This document shows positions 36,155 to 43,819 of a DNA stretch of 64,000 nucleotides, in pieces. Under the pieces are notes generated by a model, which was given only the letters and a program-made list of their open reading frames with translations, had not been told where the DNA came from and made no database searches. The stretch's first letter is position 1. Every line of letters starts with the position of its first letter. Source of the DNA: Demequina gelatinilytica (lineage in GTDB: Bacteria; Actinomycetota; Actinomycetes; Actinomycetales; Demequinaceae); NCBI RefSeq assembly GCF_000971115.1, contig NZ_BBLV01000014.1, positions 19,274 to 83,273 on the forward strand. Reading direction: 5' to 3'. The position numbers and the translations under genes are program-made.

Positions 36155-36226
36155 CGCCGCAGTCTAAGGGCAGGTGACGTCCAGGCAAACGTCCGGTGTC
36201 GAGCAGGCCACGAACGGTCGAGGCGG

Positions 36227-37267
36227 CTACGCCTGCGTCGCGGCCACCCAGCGGTCCAGCACATCGGCCGCCGCGCCGGAGTCCACGGCTCGTGCCGCGT
36301 GCTCCAGGCCCGCCTCGAAACGCTCGACGAGCGTGCCGCTCGACGTGCCCGAAAGCGTGGCATCCGCGACAAGGCCCGCCGCAGCGTTGAGCAGCACCGT
36401 GTCGCGGACGGCGCCGGGCTCGCCCGCGAGCACACGACGCACCACGGCCGCGTTCTCCTCCGCCTCGCCACCGCGGAGGTCGTCGATGGTGATACGCGCC
36501 AGGCCCAGATCCCCGACCGGGTCGAGGCGGAGCTCGGTGACGCCCCCGCCACGGACCTCCCAGACGGTGGCGGCACCGGTGGGTGCGAGCTCGTCGAGGC
36601 CGTCGTCGCCGTGGAAGACCAGCGCCTCCCGCCCCTGCTGCGCGATGACACCCGCCAGGACGGGCGAGACGCGCAGGGACGACGACCCGATGGCGGTCGC
36701 CTGAGGCTGCGCGGGGTTGGTGAGCGGGCCCAGGATGTTGAAGGTGGTGGGGACGCCCAGCTCCTTGCGGATGGGCATCGCGAACCGCATCGACGGGTGG
36801 AACACCTGCGCGAAGCAGAAGGTGATGCCCACCTCCGTCGCGAGCTCCTTGACCCGGTCGACCGGAAGGTCGAGCCGCACGCCGAGCGCGCCCAGCACAT
36901 CAGCCGAGCCCGACTTCGAGGTGGCCGCCCGGTTGCCGTGCTTGACCACCGTCGGGCCGGCTCCGGCGATGACGATCGACGCCATCGTCGAGATGTTCAC
37001 GGTGTGCGCACCGTCGCCGCCCGTGCCGACGATGTCGACGGTGCGGCCGGGCACCTCGAACCGCACGGCGTGGGCGAGCATCGCCTGGGCGAGGCCGGCG
37101 ACCTCGGCAGGCGTCTCGCGCTTGACGCGCAGGGCCGCGAGGAACGCACCCATCGCCACGGGCGACGCGGAATCGGTGAGGACGGAGTCCATCACCGCCG
37201 CGGTCTCCTCCGCGGTGAGGTCCTCATGCTCGACGAGGCGCGCGAGCAGGTCCTGGAGCGTCGCCAT
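36227..37267 (-). CDS. trpD: Anthranilate phosphoribosyltransferase
   Basis: A 346-residue TrpD, transferring phosphoribose from PRPP to anthranilate in tryptophan synthesis. Signature segments are DIVGTGGDGAHTVNISTMAS, VKHGNRAATSKSGSADVLGALG, FAQVFHPSMRFAMPIRKELG and FNILGPLTNPA. ATG 37267 gives the conserved N-terminus LQDLLARLVEHEDLTAEE. As in M. tuberculosis (Rv2192c) it lies apart from the other trp genes, next to ctaE/qcr. The receiver-like gene is upstream with an 11-base gap. Confidence 0.95.
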   Translation of the reverse strand: MATLQDLLARLVEHEDLTAEETAAVMDSVLTDSASPVAMGAFLAALRVKRETPAEVAGLAQAMLAHAVRFEVPGRTVDIVGTGGDGAHTVNISTMASIVIAGAGPTVVKHGNRAATSKSGSADVLGALGVRLDLPVDRVKELATEVGITFCFAQVFHPSMRFAMPIRKELGVPTTFNILGPLTNPAQPQATAIGSSSLRVSPVLAGVIAQQGREALVFHGDDGLDELAPTGAATVWEVRGGGVTELRLDPVGDLGLARITIDDLRGGEAEENAAVVRRVLAGEPGAVRDTVLLNAAAGLVADATLSGTSSGTLVERFEAGLEHAARAVDSGAAADVLDRWVAATQA

Positions 37268-37278
37268 CGTCGCGCGCC

Positions 37279-37701
37279 TCAGGCGCTCGCGGGCGCGAAG
37301 AAGGCGTCGACCGCGTCGCGCAGGACGAACGGGTCGAGCGGGTGGGACACGGCCGCATCCGCCTCGGACCACGTCGCGAGCCAGGCGTCGCCGGGACGTC
37401 CCACGAGCAGGAGGATGGGAGGGCACGTGTAGAGCTCGTTCTTCATCTGGCGGGCGACGGCCATGCCGCCGACCTTCGCGGCCTCGCCGTCGAGGATCAC
37501 CAGGTCGAACGAGCCCTCGTCCAGCTGCTGCGTCACCGCGGCGTGGGTCGCGGTCTCGGTCCACTCGATCGGCTGTCCGTGGGTGGTCGGGCCCACCGCG
37601 AAGCGCACCTTCTCCCGCACGTTGCGATCGTCGCTGTACAGAAGGATGCGTGCCTTGCGGACGGAGACGTCCCCGGACTCGTGCTTGACCACGTCGCTCA
37701 T
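37279..37701 (-). CDS. Response-regulator receiver-like protein without output domain
   Basis: A 140-residue single-domain protein with a CheY-like fold pattern: ARILLYSDDRNVREKVRFAVG (two acidic residues at the end of the first strand), FDLVILDGEAAKVGGM (phospho-acceptor-like Asp in LVILDGE) and PPILLLVGRPGDAW, where the conserved Thr/Ser appears to be Gly and the usual Lys is not evident. It may be a degenerate receiver. It is co-directional with trpD, 11 bases upstream. The equivalent position in other Micrococcales carries a similar gene. A CAGAAT hexamer seven bases before ATG suggests a leaderless start. Confidence 0.72.
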   Translation of the reverse strand: MSDVVKHESGDVSVRKARILLYSDDRNVREKVRFAVGPTTHGQPIEWTETATHAAVTQQLDEGSFDLVILDGEAAKVGGMAVARQMKNELYTCPPILLLVGRPGDAWLATWSEADAAVSHPLDPFVLRDAVDAFFAPASA

Positions 37702-37806
37702 GGCGCCCATTCTGGCACGGCCCGCCCCTGCTCCCGGCCCATCCGGCGCCCCGGCACGGGCATACCGGGACGGCCACGGGAACACCGCGGCACGCCTGCA
37801 CGTTGG

Positions 37807-37834
37807 TTGGTGAGTCCCGGCTGCTCCGTACGCT
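37807..37834 (+). promoter_or_regulatory. Promoter of the ctaE-qcrCAB operon
   Basis: TTGGTG (37807-37812), a 16-bp spacer and TACGCT (37829-37834) lie just before the ctaE start; TTTAAT (37834-37839) overlaps as another possible -10. The transcript would have a leader of only a few bases. Confidence 0.55.
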
Positions 37835-37846
37835 TTAATGGGACCT

Positions 37847-38476
37847 ATGTCCCACGCCACGACTGCGCCGTCGCCCATCCACGCGACCAGGCCCAATCAG
37901 GTAGCCGTCGGCACCATCGTGTGGCTGAGCTCCGAGCTGATGTTCTTCGCGGGCCTCTTCGCGATGTACTTCACCCTCCGGGCTCAGGTACCCGAGGTCT
38001 GGGCCGACAAGACCGAGCTGCTGAACATCCCCTTCGCCGCACTCAACACCTCGGTGCTGGTGCTCTCCTCCTTCACGGCCCAGGCGGGCGTGTGGGCGGC
38101 CGAGCGCTACCAGCGCCGCCGCACCGGCAAGCTCTACCAGCTCAAGGGCTGGGGCATGCATGAGTGGTTCGTGCTGACCTACATCATGGGCTCGGTGTTC
38201 ATCGCCGGCCAGGTGTACGAGTACGCGATGCTGATCTCCGAGGGCCTCACCATCTCGTCGAGCCCGTACGGCTCCGTCTTCTACCTCACCACCGGCTTCC
38301 ACGGCCTCCACGTGCTCGGCGGTCTCATCGCCATGCTGTTCGTGCTGGCGCGCTCGTTCGCAGCGAAGAAGTTCGGGACGCATGAGGCGACCACGGCCAT
38401 CGTGGTCTCGTACTACTGGCACTTCGTCGACGTGGTGTGGATCGCGCTTTTCGCCGTGATCTACATCCTGCAGTAA
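37847..38476 (+). CDS. ctaE: Cytochrome c oxidase (aa3) subunit III
   Basis: A 209-residue heme-copper oxidase subunit III with five to six transmembrane helices. [22 protein letters not shown] opens the membrane part. [21 protein letters not shown] and the closing [21 protein letters not shown] are family signatures. The shorter start at 37847 was chosen; an in-frame ATG at 37838 would add three residues but overlaps the -10 region. It heads the operon with qcrC, qcrA and qcrB, encoding the bc1-aa3 supercomplex. Confidence 0.94.
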   Translation: MSHATTAPSPIHATRPNQVAVGTIVWLSSELMFFAGLFAMYFTLRAQVPEVWADKTELLNIPFAALNTSVLVLSSFTAQAGVWAAERYQRRRTGKLYQLKGWGMHEWFVLTYIMGSVFIAGQVYEYAMLISEGLTISSSPYGSVFYLTTGFHGLHVLGGLIAMLFVLARSFAAKKFGTHEATTAIVVSYYWHFVDVVWIALFAVIYILQ

Positions 38477-38486
38477 GGGGCCCACC

Positions 38487-39275
38487 GTGAACGCACTCGC
38501 ACGTCACCGCTACCACCGCGCGGCCCCGGTCGTCCTCGTCCTGCTGCTGCTCGCGCTCATCACGGGCGTCGCAGCGGCCGTCTCCACCGCATCGTCCGCC
38601 GATGCCGCCACCGCGACGACCGCTGAGGACGCCGCCGAGGGCCAGAAGCTCTTCGCCGCCAACTGCGCCTCGTGCCACGGCCTCGACGCCACCGGCACCG
38701 ACGGCGTCGCGCCGTCGCTCGTGGGCGTGGGCGCCGCGGCCGTCGACTTCCAGGTCGGCACCGGCCGCATGCCCATGCAGTCCTCGGGCCCGCAGGCCAT
38801 CGCCAAGCGCACGCAGTTCTCCGAGGAGGAGATCTCGCAGCTCGCCGCCTACGTCGCCTCGCTGGGCGCCGGTCCCGCCATCCCCACCGCCGAGCAGGTC
38901 GACCCCGAGCTGGGCGACGCGGCCAAGGGCATGGAGCTCTTCCGCACCAACTGCGCGATGTGCCACGGCTCGGTCGGCGGCGGCGGTGCCCTCACGCAGG
39001 GCAAGTACGCGCCGAACCTCTGGGAGACCACTCCCACCCACATCTACGAGGCGATGCTCACCGGCCCGCAGTCCATGCCGGTGTTCAACGACGCCAACAT
39101 CACGCCCGAGGGCAAGCGCGACATCATCGCCTACCTCAAGGCGCAGGACGAGGGTTCCCCCGGCGGTCTCCGCCTGGGCACCATCGGCCCCGTCGCCGAG
39201 GGCATGTGGGGGTGGCTCGTCGCCCTCGGACTCATCATCGCCAGCACCGTGTGGATCGGAGCACGTTCTTCATGA
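38487..39275 (+). CDS. qcrC: Diheme cytochrome c subunit of the bc1 complex
   Basis: A 262-residue membrane-anchored diheme cytochrome c that takes electrons from the Rieske protein and passes them directly to the aa3 oxidase in actinobacteria. Two heme c sites, CASCH and CAMCH, are visible. The N-terminal hydrophobic helix (APVVLVLLLLALITGVAAA) and the C-terminal anchor (WGWLVALGLIIASTVWIGA) match the family. GTG 38487 follows AAGGGG. Its stop overlaps the qcrA start (ATGA). Confidence 0.95.
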   Translation: MNALARHRYHRAAPVVLVLLLLALITGVAAAVSTASSADAATATTAEDAAEGQKLFAANCASCHGLDATGTDGVAPSLVGVGAAAVDFQVGTGRMPMQSSGPQAIAKRTQFSEEEISQLAAYVASLGAGPAIPTAEQVDPELGDAAKGMELFRTNCAMCHGSVGGGGALTQGKYAPNLWETTPTHIYEAMLTGPQSMPVFNDANITPEGKRDIIAYLKAQDEGSPGGLRLGTIGPVAEGMWGWLVALGLIIASTVWIGARSS

Positions 39276-40348
39276 GCACCACTGAGAACCCGACCTCGCA
39301 CGAGTCGGAGCACACCACCCCGGAGTCCTTCGAGGACCCGGGCCTCCCCTACCACCGTCCGCGCCGCGCGGACGTCGACCCGAAGGCGGAGAAGAAGGCC
39401 GAGCGCCAGGTCGCCGCGCTGTTCGGGGTGTCCATCGTGGGCACCATCGTCGCCGTCGGCGCCTACATGGCCCTCGACATGACGGACGAGATCGACTCGA
39501 TCCGGTTCGTCAACATGATGATCGGCCTGGGCATCTTCCTCGCGATGATCGGCATCGGCTTCGGTGCGATCCACTGGGCCAAGACGCTCATGCGGGACCA
39601 CGAGATGGTCGAGGAGCGCCACGAGCTCCGCTCCTCCGAGGAGGCGCGCGCCGGGGCCATCCAGAACCTCAAGGACGGCGCGGAGGACTCCGGCATCGGC
39701 GTCAAGCGTCGCCCGGTCCTGGTCGGCACGGGCCTGTCCGCGCTGCTGCTCGCCCCGCTCGCGGTCCTGTGGCCGCAGATCGGCAACATGGGCGCCGACT
39801 GGAACACGTCGAACTTCGGCCACACGATGTGGCGCAAGGGCATGCGTCTGACGCGTGACCCCGACGGCACGCCCATCAAGGCGTCCGACGTCACCATCGG
39901 CTCGGCGTTCCACGTGATCCCCGAGGGGCTCAACGAGCTCGAGCACCACAAGATCGAGGAGAAGGCCAAGGCCGTCGTCCTCCTTCTCCGCCTGGACCCG
40001 CGCGACCTCAAGATCCCTGAGGGCCGCGAGGACTGGTCGTTCGACGGCATCGTCGCGTACTCCAAGATCTGCACGCACGTCGGCTGCCCCGTCGCGCTGT
40101 ACGAGCAGCAGACGCACCACCTGCTCTGCCCCTGCCACCAGTCGACGTTCGACGTCTCGGACGGCGCCAAGGTGGTCTTCGGGCCGGCCAAGCGCCCGCT
40201 CCCGCAGCTCCCGATCGCGATCGACGACGAGGGCTACATCGTCGCGCAGAGCGACTTCCACGAGCCGATCGGCCCGTCCTACTGGACGCGCCTCAAGGAC
40301 ACGTCCGACGGCATGCACGCCGACGACTCCGAGGGGAGCAGCCACTGA
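39272..40348 (+). CDS. qcrA: Rieske iron-sulfur subunit of the bc1 complex
   Basis: A 358-residue actinobacterial Rieske protein with an N-terminal cytosolic extension and three transmembrane helices, in contrast to one in most bacteria. The 2Fe-2S ligands are in ICTHVGCPVALYE and LLCPCHQSTFDVSDG (two Cys and two His). The cluster domain is anchored after VLLAPLAVLWPQ-type helices. ATG 39272 overlaps the qcrC stop, and its own stop overlaps the qcrB start by one base, so all three are coupled. Confidence 0.95.
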   Translation: MSTTENPTSHESEHTTPESFEDPGLPYHRPRRADVDPKAEKKAERQVAALFGVSIVGTIVAVGAYMALDMTDEIDSIRFVNMMIGLGIFLAMIGIGFGAIHWAKTLMRDHEMVEERHELRSSEEARAGAIQNLKDGAEDSGIGVKRRPVLVGTGLSALLLAPLAVLWPQIGNMGADWNTSNFGHTMWRKGMRLTRDPDGTPIKASDVTIGSAFHVIPEGLNELEHHKIEEKAKAVVLLLRLDPRDLKIPEGREDWSFDGIVAYSKICTHVGCPVALYEQQTHHLLCPCHQSTFDVSDGAKVVFGPAKRPLPQLPIAIDDEGYIVAQSDFHEPIGPSYWTRLKDTSDGMHADDSEGSSH

Positions 40349-41970
40349 TGGGCGCTCGCGTCAACACCGCCGCCGCCGGCACCGCGAACTGGGTCGACGA
40401 GCGCACCTCCATCGGAGGCTTCGTCAAGTTCTTCGCGCGCAAGCTGTTCCCCGACCACTGGTCGTTCATGCTGGGCGAGATCGCGCTGTACTCGTTCGTG
40501 GTCCTGCTGCTCTCGGGCGTGTTCCTCACAGCCTTCTTCGTGCCGTCGATGACCATCGTCGAGTACGACGGCCCGCTCGCGACCATGAAGGGCGTGGAGA
40601 TGTCGGAGGCCTTCGCCTCGACGCTGCACATGTCCTTCGAGGTCCCCGGCGGCCTCCTCATGCGCCAGATCCACCACTGGTCGGCGCTGCTGTTCACCGC
40701 GGCGATCGTCACGCACATGGCGCGCGTGTTCTTCACGGGCGCGTTCCGCAAGCCGCGTGAGCTCAACTGGCTCGTCGGCTTCACCCTGATGATCCTGTCG
40801 CTCGCGGCCGGCTTCTCCGGCTACTCGCTCCCCGACGACGTGCTCTCCGGCAACGGCCTGCGCATCATCGAGGGCGTCACCCGCTCGGTGCCGATCGTCG
40901 GCGAGTACATCTCGTACTGGATCTTCGGCGGGGAGTTCCCCGGCGAGATCCTCATCCCCCGCCTCTTCACCATGCACGTGCTGCTGGTTCCGGGCCTCAT
41001 CCTCGTGCTCGTCGCGCTGCACCTGTTCCTGGTGTTCCTGCACAAGCACACGCAGTACCCGGGTGGCGGCCGCAAGGACACCAACGTCGTGGGCCTCCCC
41101 CTCTTCCCGGTGTACACCGCGAAGGCCGGCGGCTTCTTCTTCGTGGTGTTCGGCGTCATCGCGCTGGTCGCGGCGATCTTCACCATCAACCCGGTGTGGA
41201 ACTACGGCCCGTACGACCCGTCGCCGGTGTCCGCGGGCACCCAGCCCGACTGGTACATCCTGTTCGTCGACGGTGCGCTCCGCCTCATGCCGGGCTGGCT
41301 CTTCGACGTCATCCCGATGGAGTGGGAGTTCTGGGGCTACACGCTGTCCCTCAACATCCTCACCCCCGCGCTGATCCTGCCGGGCCTGTTCTTCGGCTTC
41401 CTGGCGCTGTACCCGTGGATCGAGGCATGGGCCACGGGCGACCGCGGCGAGAAGCACGTGCTCGACCGCCCGCGCAACGCGCCGGTCCGCACGGGCATCG
41501 GCGTCGCGCTGATCTCGTTCTACGTGATCCTCGTGATGGAGGGCTCGAACGACATCATCGCGAACCTGTTCCACCTGTCGCTCAACGACCTCACCTACTT
41601 CTTCCGGATCGGCATCTTCGTGATCCCGGTCCTCGCGTTCTGGATCACCCGCCGCCTGGCGATCGGTCTCCAGCGCAAGGACCGCGAGCTGGTGCTGCAC
41701 GGCAAGGAGACGGGCCGCATCGTCCGTCACGAGCACGGCGAGTACCAGGAGGTCCACGAGCCGCTCACCGATCAGGAGCGTTGGGTCCTCGTGTCCTACG
41801 ACGACATCGCGCCGCTCGAGATCGAGCCCGAGTACAACGACCGCGGCGTGCGCCGCAAGGGCTACCGCTGGGACCGCTTCAAGCAGCGGCTCTCGCGCCT
41901 CTACTTCGAGAAGCGCATCTCCCCCGTCACCCCGGAGGAGCTCGCGGAGGCGCAGCACGCGCACCACTGA
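40348..41970 (+). CDS. qcrB: Cytochrome b subunit of the bc1 complex
   Basis: A 540-residue cytochrome b, the menaquinol-oxidising core. Heme ligands are the histidines in RQIHHWSALLFTAAIVTHMAR and in LFTMHVLLVPGLILVLVALHLF. The quinol-site P-E-W region is replaced in this family by the sequence around DPSPVSAGTQPDWYILFVDGALRL, as in other actinobacteria. A C-terminal extension of about 120 residues on the cytosolic side is typical of the group. This is the target of anti-mycobacterial QcrB inhibitors in relatives. Confidence 0.95.
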   Translation: MGARVNTAAAGTANWVDERTSIGGFVKFFARKLFPDHWSFMLGEIALYSFVVLLLSGVFLTAFFVPSMTIVEYDGPLATMKGVEMSEAFASTLHMSFEVPGGLLMRQIHHWSALLFTAAIVTHMARVFFTGAFRKPRELNWLVGFTLMILSLAAGFSGYSLPDDVLSGNGLRIIEGVTRSVPIVGEYISYWIFGGEFPGEILIPRLFTMHVLLVPGLILVLVALHLFLVFLHKHTQYPGGGRKDTNVVGLPLFPVYTAKAGGFFFVVFGVIALVAAIFTINPVWNYGPYDPSPVSAGTQPDWYILFVDGALRLMPGWLFDVIPMEWEFWGYTLSLNILTPALILPGLFFGFLALYPWIEAWATGDRGEKHVLDRPRNAPVRTGIGVALISFYVILVMEGSNDIIANLFHLSLNDLTYFFRIGIFVIPVLAFWITRRLAIGLQRKDRELVLHGKETGRIVRHEHGEYQEVHEPLTDQERWVLVSYDDIAPLEIEPEYNDRGVRRKGYRWDRFKQRLSRLYFEKRISPVTPEELAEAQHAHH

Positions 41971-41981
41971 GGTATCCGATC

Positions 41982-42015
41982 GAAGGGGCGTCCGGCATCT
42001 GCCGGGCGCCCCTTC
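41982..42015 (+). terminator. Terminator of the qcr operon
   Basis: GAAGGGGCG-T-CCGGC, loop ATCT, GCCGG-G-CGCCCCTTC: a stem of about 15 bp with one G-T pair, 12 bases after the qcrB stop. Confidence 0.8.
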
Positions 42016-42045
42016 GGCGTTCCAGGGGACGATGCATGAGGCGCT

Positions 42046-42236
42046 CCCCACCCCGAAGCGGTAGGTCGATGCCGGCGTGCGGCAGTCCACGCGTCGCAGC
42101 GGTGGTCCTTGGTCGCCGGTGCGGCGAGGCGACCGGCAAGGCAGCGACACGTGCTCACGACAACCAGCGACCACTGCGGCGGCGGATTCTGCTGGAACCG
42201 ACCATCACCTACCACTTCGGGGAGGGCTTGCGGGGT
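42046..42236. repeat. Long imperfect inverted-repeat element, copy 2
   Basis: This occupies most of the 405-bp gap between qcrB and sodA. The left arm (about 42046-42110) has CCCCGAAGCGGTAGGTCGATG and ends GCAGCGGTGGTCCTTGG. The right arm (about 42164-42236) starts CCAGCGACCACTGC and ends TCACCTACCACTTCGGGG. In the loop GGTCGCC (42111-42117) pairs with GGCGACC (42128-42134). Arm sequences correspond to copy 1 at 3211-3434 (shared GAAGTGGTAGGTG, TGGTCGGTT and CAGTGGT blocks). No ORF of its own is supported. Confidence 0.78.
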
Positions 42237-42304
42237 GTCGGAATGCCCTGGCATGCGGCCCGGTTGGAGTGGATGTCCCATCACGTTCCGTCCCCGGTCA
42301 CCGC

Positions 42305-42310
42305 TAGGCT
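42305..42310 (+). promoter_or_regulatory. Probable -10 of sodA
   Basis: TAGGCT lies 66 bases before the sodA ATG, just after the repeat element, and leaves a leader ending in GGAGGAAGA. The -35 is unclear. Confidence 0.4.
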
Positions 42311-42375
42311 CGGAACGTTCCCGGAAAACCGGCCGCGTCGCCTCCCTGGCAGCGCGGCCCGACCTTGGAGGAAGA

Positions 42376-42996
42376 ATGGCCGACTACACGCTGCCGGACC
42401 TCAGCTACGACTATGGTGCCCTCGACCCGTACATCGCGGGCGAGATCATGGAGCTCCACCACAGCAAGCACCACGCCGCCTACGTCGCCGGCGCGAACAC
42501 CGCGCTCGAGAAGATGGCGGGCGCGCGCGAGTCCGGCGACTTCGGCGCCATCGCGGGCCTCGAGAAGGCGCTCGCCTTCAACCTGGGCGGCCACACCAAC
42601 CACTCGGTGTTCTGGACCAACATGTCGCCCGACGGCGGCGACAAGCCCGAGGGCGAGCTGGCCGCGGCGATCGACGAGCACTTCGGCTCGTTCGACGGCT
42701 TCCGCGCGCACTTCACCAACAACGCCATGACCATCATGGGCTCCGGCTGGTCGATCCTCGCGTGGGACACGATCGGCAAGAAGCTCATCATCGTCCAGCT
42801 CTACGACCAGCAGGGCAACGTCCCCGTGGGCCTCATCCCGCTGCTCATGCTCGACATGTGGGAGCACGCGTTCTACCTGCAGTACAAGAACGTCAAGGCC
42901 GACTACGTCAACGCGTGGTGGAACGTCGTGGACTGGGCCAACGTCCAGCAGCGCTTCATCACGGCGACGGCCACGCAGGGGCTCATCGTCGCCTAG
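42376..42996 (+). CDS. sodA: Superoxide dismutase (Mn/Fe family)
   Basis: A 206-residue cytosolic Mn/Fe superoxide dismutase converting superoxide to H2O2 and O2. Metal ligands are the His in [13 protein letters not shown], the His in [10 protein letters not shown], and the Asp and His of [14 protein letters not shown]. There is no signal peptide. A strong GGAGGAAG ribosome-binding site precedes ATG 42376. It has its own terminator. Placement directly after the respiratory operon fits protection from respiratory superoxide but may be chance. Confidence 0.95.
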   Translation: MADYTLPDLSYDYGALDPYIAGEIMELHHSKHHAAYVAGANTALEKMAGARESGDFGAIAGLEKALAFNLGGHTNHSVFWTNMSPDGGDKPEGELAAAIDEHFGSFDGFRAHFTNNAMTIMGSGWSILAWDTIGKKLIIVQLYDQQGNVPVGLIPLLMLDMWEHAFYLQYKNVKADYVNAWWNVVDWANVQQRFITATATQGLIVA

Positions 42997-43016
42997 GCGC
43001 CCGCGCATCGTCCGCA

Positions 43017-43046
43017 GGGGCGGTCTCCCGCAGGGGAGGCCGCCCC
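43017..43046 (+). terminator. Terminator of sodA
   Basis: GGGGCGGTCTCCC, loop GCA, GGGGAGGCCGCCCC: a 13-bp stem 20 bases after the stop. GCATCGTC (43005-43012) stands between stop codon and stem. Confidence 0.8.
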
Positions 43047-43092
43047 AGCGTGCGTCCCAGCCCCGCTCCTGCTCCGGCACCAGGGAGGACGC

Positions 43093-43098
43093 TACGGT
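43093..43098 (+). promoter_or_regulatory. -10 hexamer TACGGT for the ion-channel gene
   Basis: TACGGT is separated by six bases (GGGAGC) from ATG 43105, the leaderless arrangement seen repeatedly in this window. Confidence 0.45.
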
Positions 43099-43104
43099 GG
43101 GAGC

Positions 43105-43815
43105 ATGGCTACCACCGGCTCGCACCTCGAGGAGACCGCCGAGGACGAGATCGAGCACCGCCCCATGATGTGGCTGCTGCTCGTCACGCTGGTGGTCCTG
43201 CAGTTCGGGTACCCGGTGACGTACGGGGGCACCGCGTGGACGCTCGTCTACCTGCTGACCTACATCGGCATCGTCGTGTTCAGCATCCGCCGCGCGAACG
43301 CCGACCGCCGCCGGTACTGGCCGCTCTTCATCGCCTCGCTCGGCCTGGTCGTGGGGACCACGTGGTACGCGTTCGAGCAGCAGGACGCGACCGCGGTCGC
43401 AGCGATGCTCGCCAGCATGGGGGTGCTCCAGCTCGCGCTCGTGGTGACTCTTGCGCGCTCGCTCGTGAGCCCGCCTCCGGGCGTCCGCACCATCGACCTC
43501 CTGCTCGTGGCGGTGTGCACGTACCTGCTGCTCGGCGGCGTCTTCGGCGTCGTGTCCAGCCTCATCGAGCTCGCCCACCCCGGCAGCTTCGCCGATCCCA
43601 ACGCAGCGACCGGCACCCTCACCTGGCAGGGCCTGACCTATGGAAGCTACGTGACGCTCGCGACGCTCGGCTTCGGCGACATCGTCCCGGTGACACCGTG
43701 GGCGCGCTCGCTATGGTCCTTCGAGGCGGTGCTCGGGACCCTCTACGTGGCTGTGGTCATCGCCCGCCTGGTGGGCGTCGCGGGCTTCGCCCCGCGCGAC
43801 ACCGACCCCTCCTGA
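43105..43815 (+). CDS. Potassium channel family protein
   Basis: A 236-residue membrane protein with about six hydrophobic helices and one pore loop. The selectivity filter reads T-L-G-F-G-D in YVTLATLGFGDIVPVTPWARSL, a K+ channel signature, followed by the pore-lining helix LWSFEAVLGTLYVAVVIARLVG. There is no cytosolic RCK or cyclic-nucleotide domain, only short tails. Gating and physiological role are unknown. It converges with the UvrA-like gene, 4 bases apart. Confidence 0.9.
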   Translation: MATTGSHLEETAEDEIEHRPMMWLLLVTLVVLQFGYPVTYGGTAWTLVYLLTYIGIVVFSIRRANADRRRYWPLFIASLGLVVGTTWYAFEQQDATAVAAMLASMGVLQLALVVTLARSLVSPPPGVRTIDLLLVAVCTYLLLGGVFGVVSSLIELAHPGSFADPNAATGTLTWQGLTYGSYVTLATLGFGDIVPVTPWARSLWSFEAVLGTLYVAVVIARLVGVAGFAPRDTDPS

Positions 43816-43819
43816 CGGG

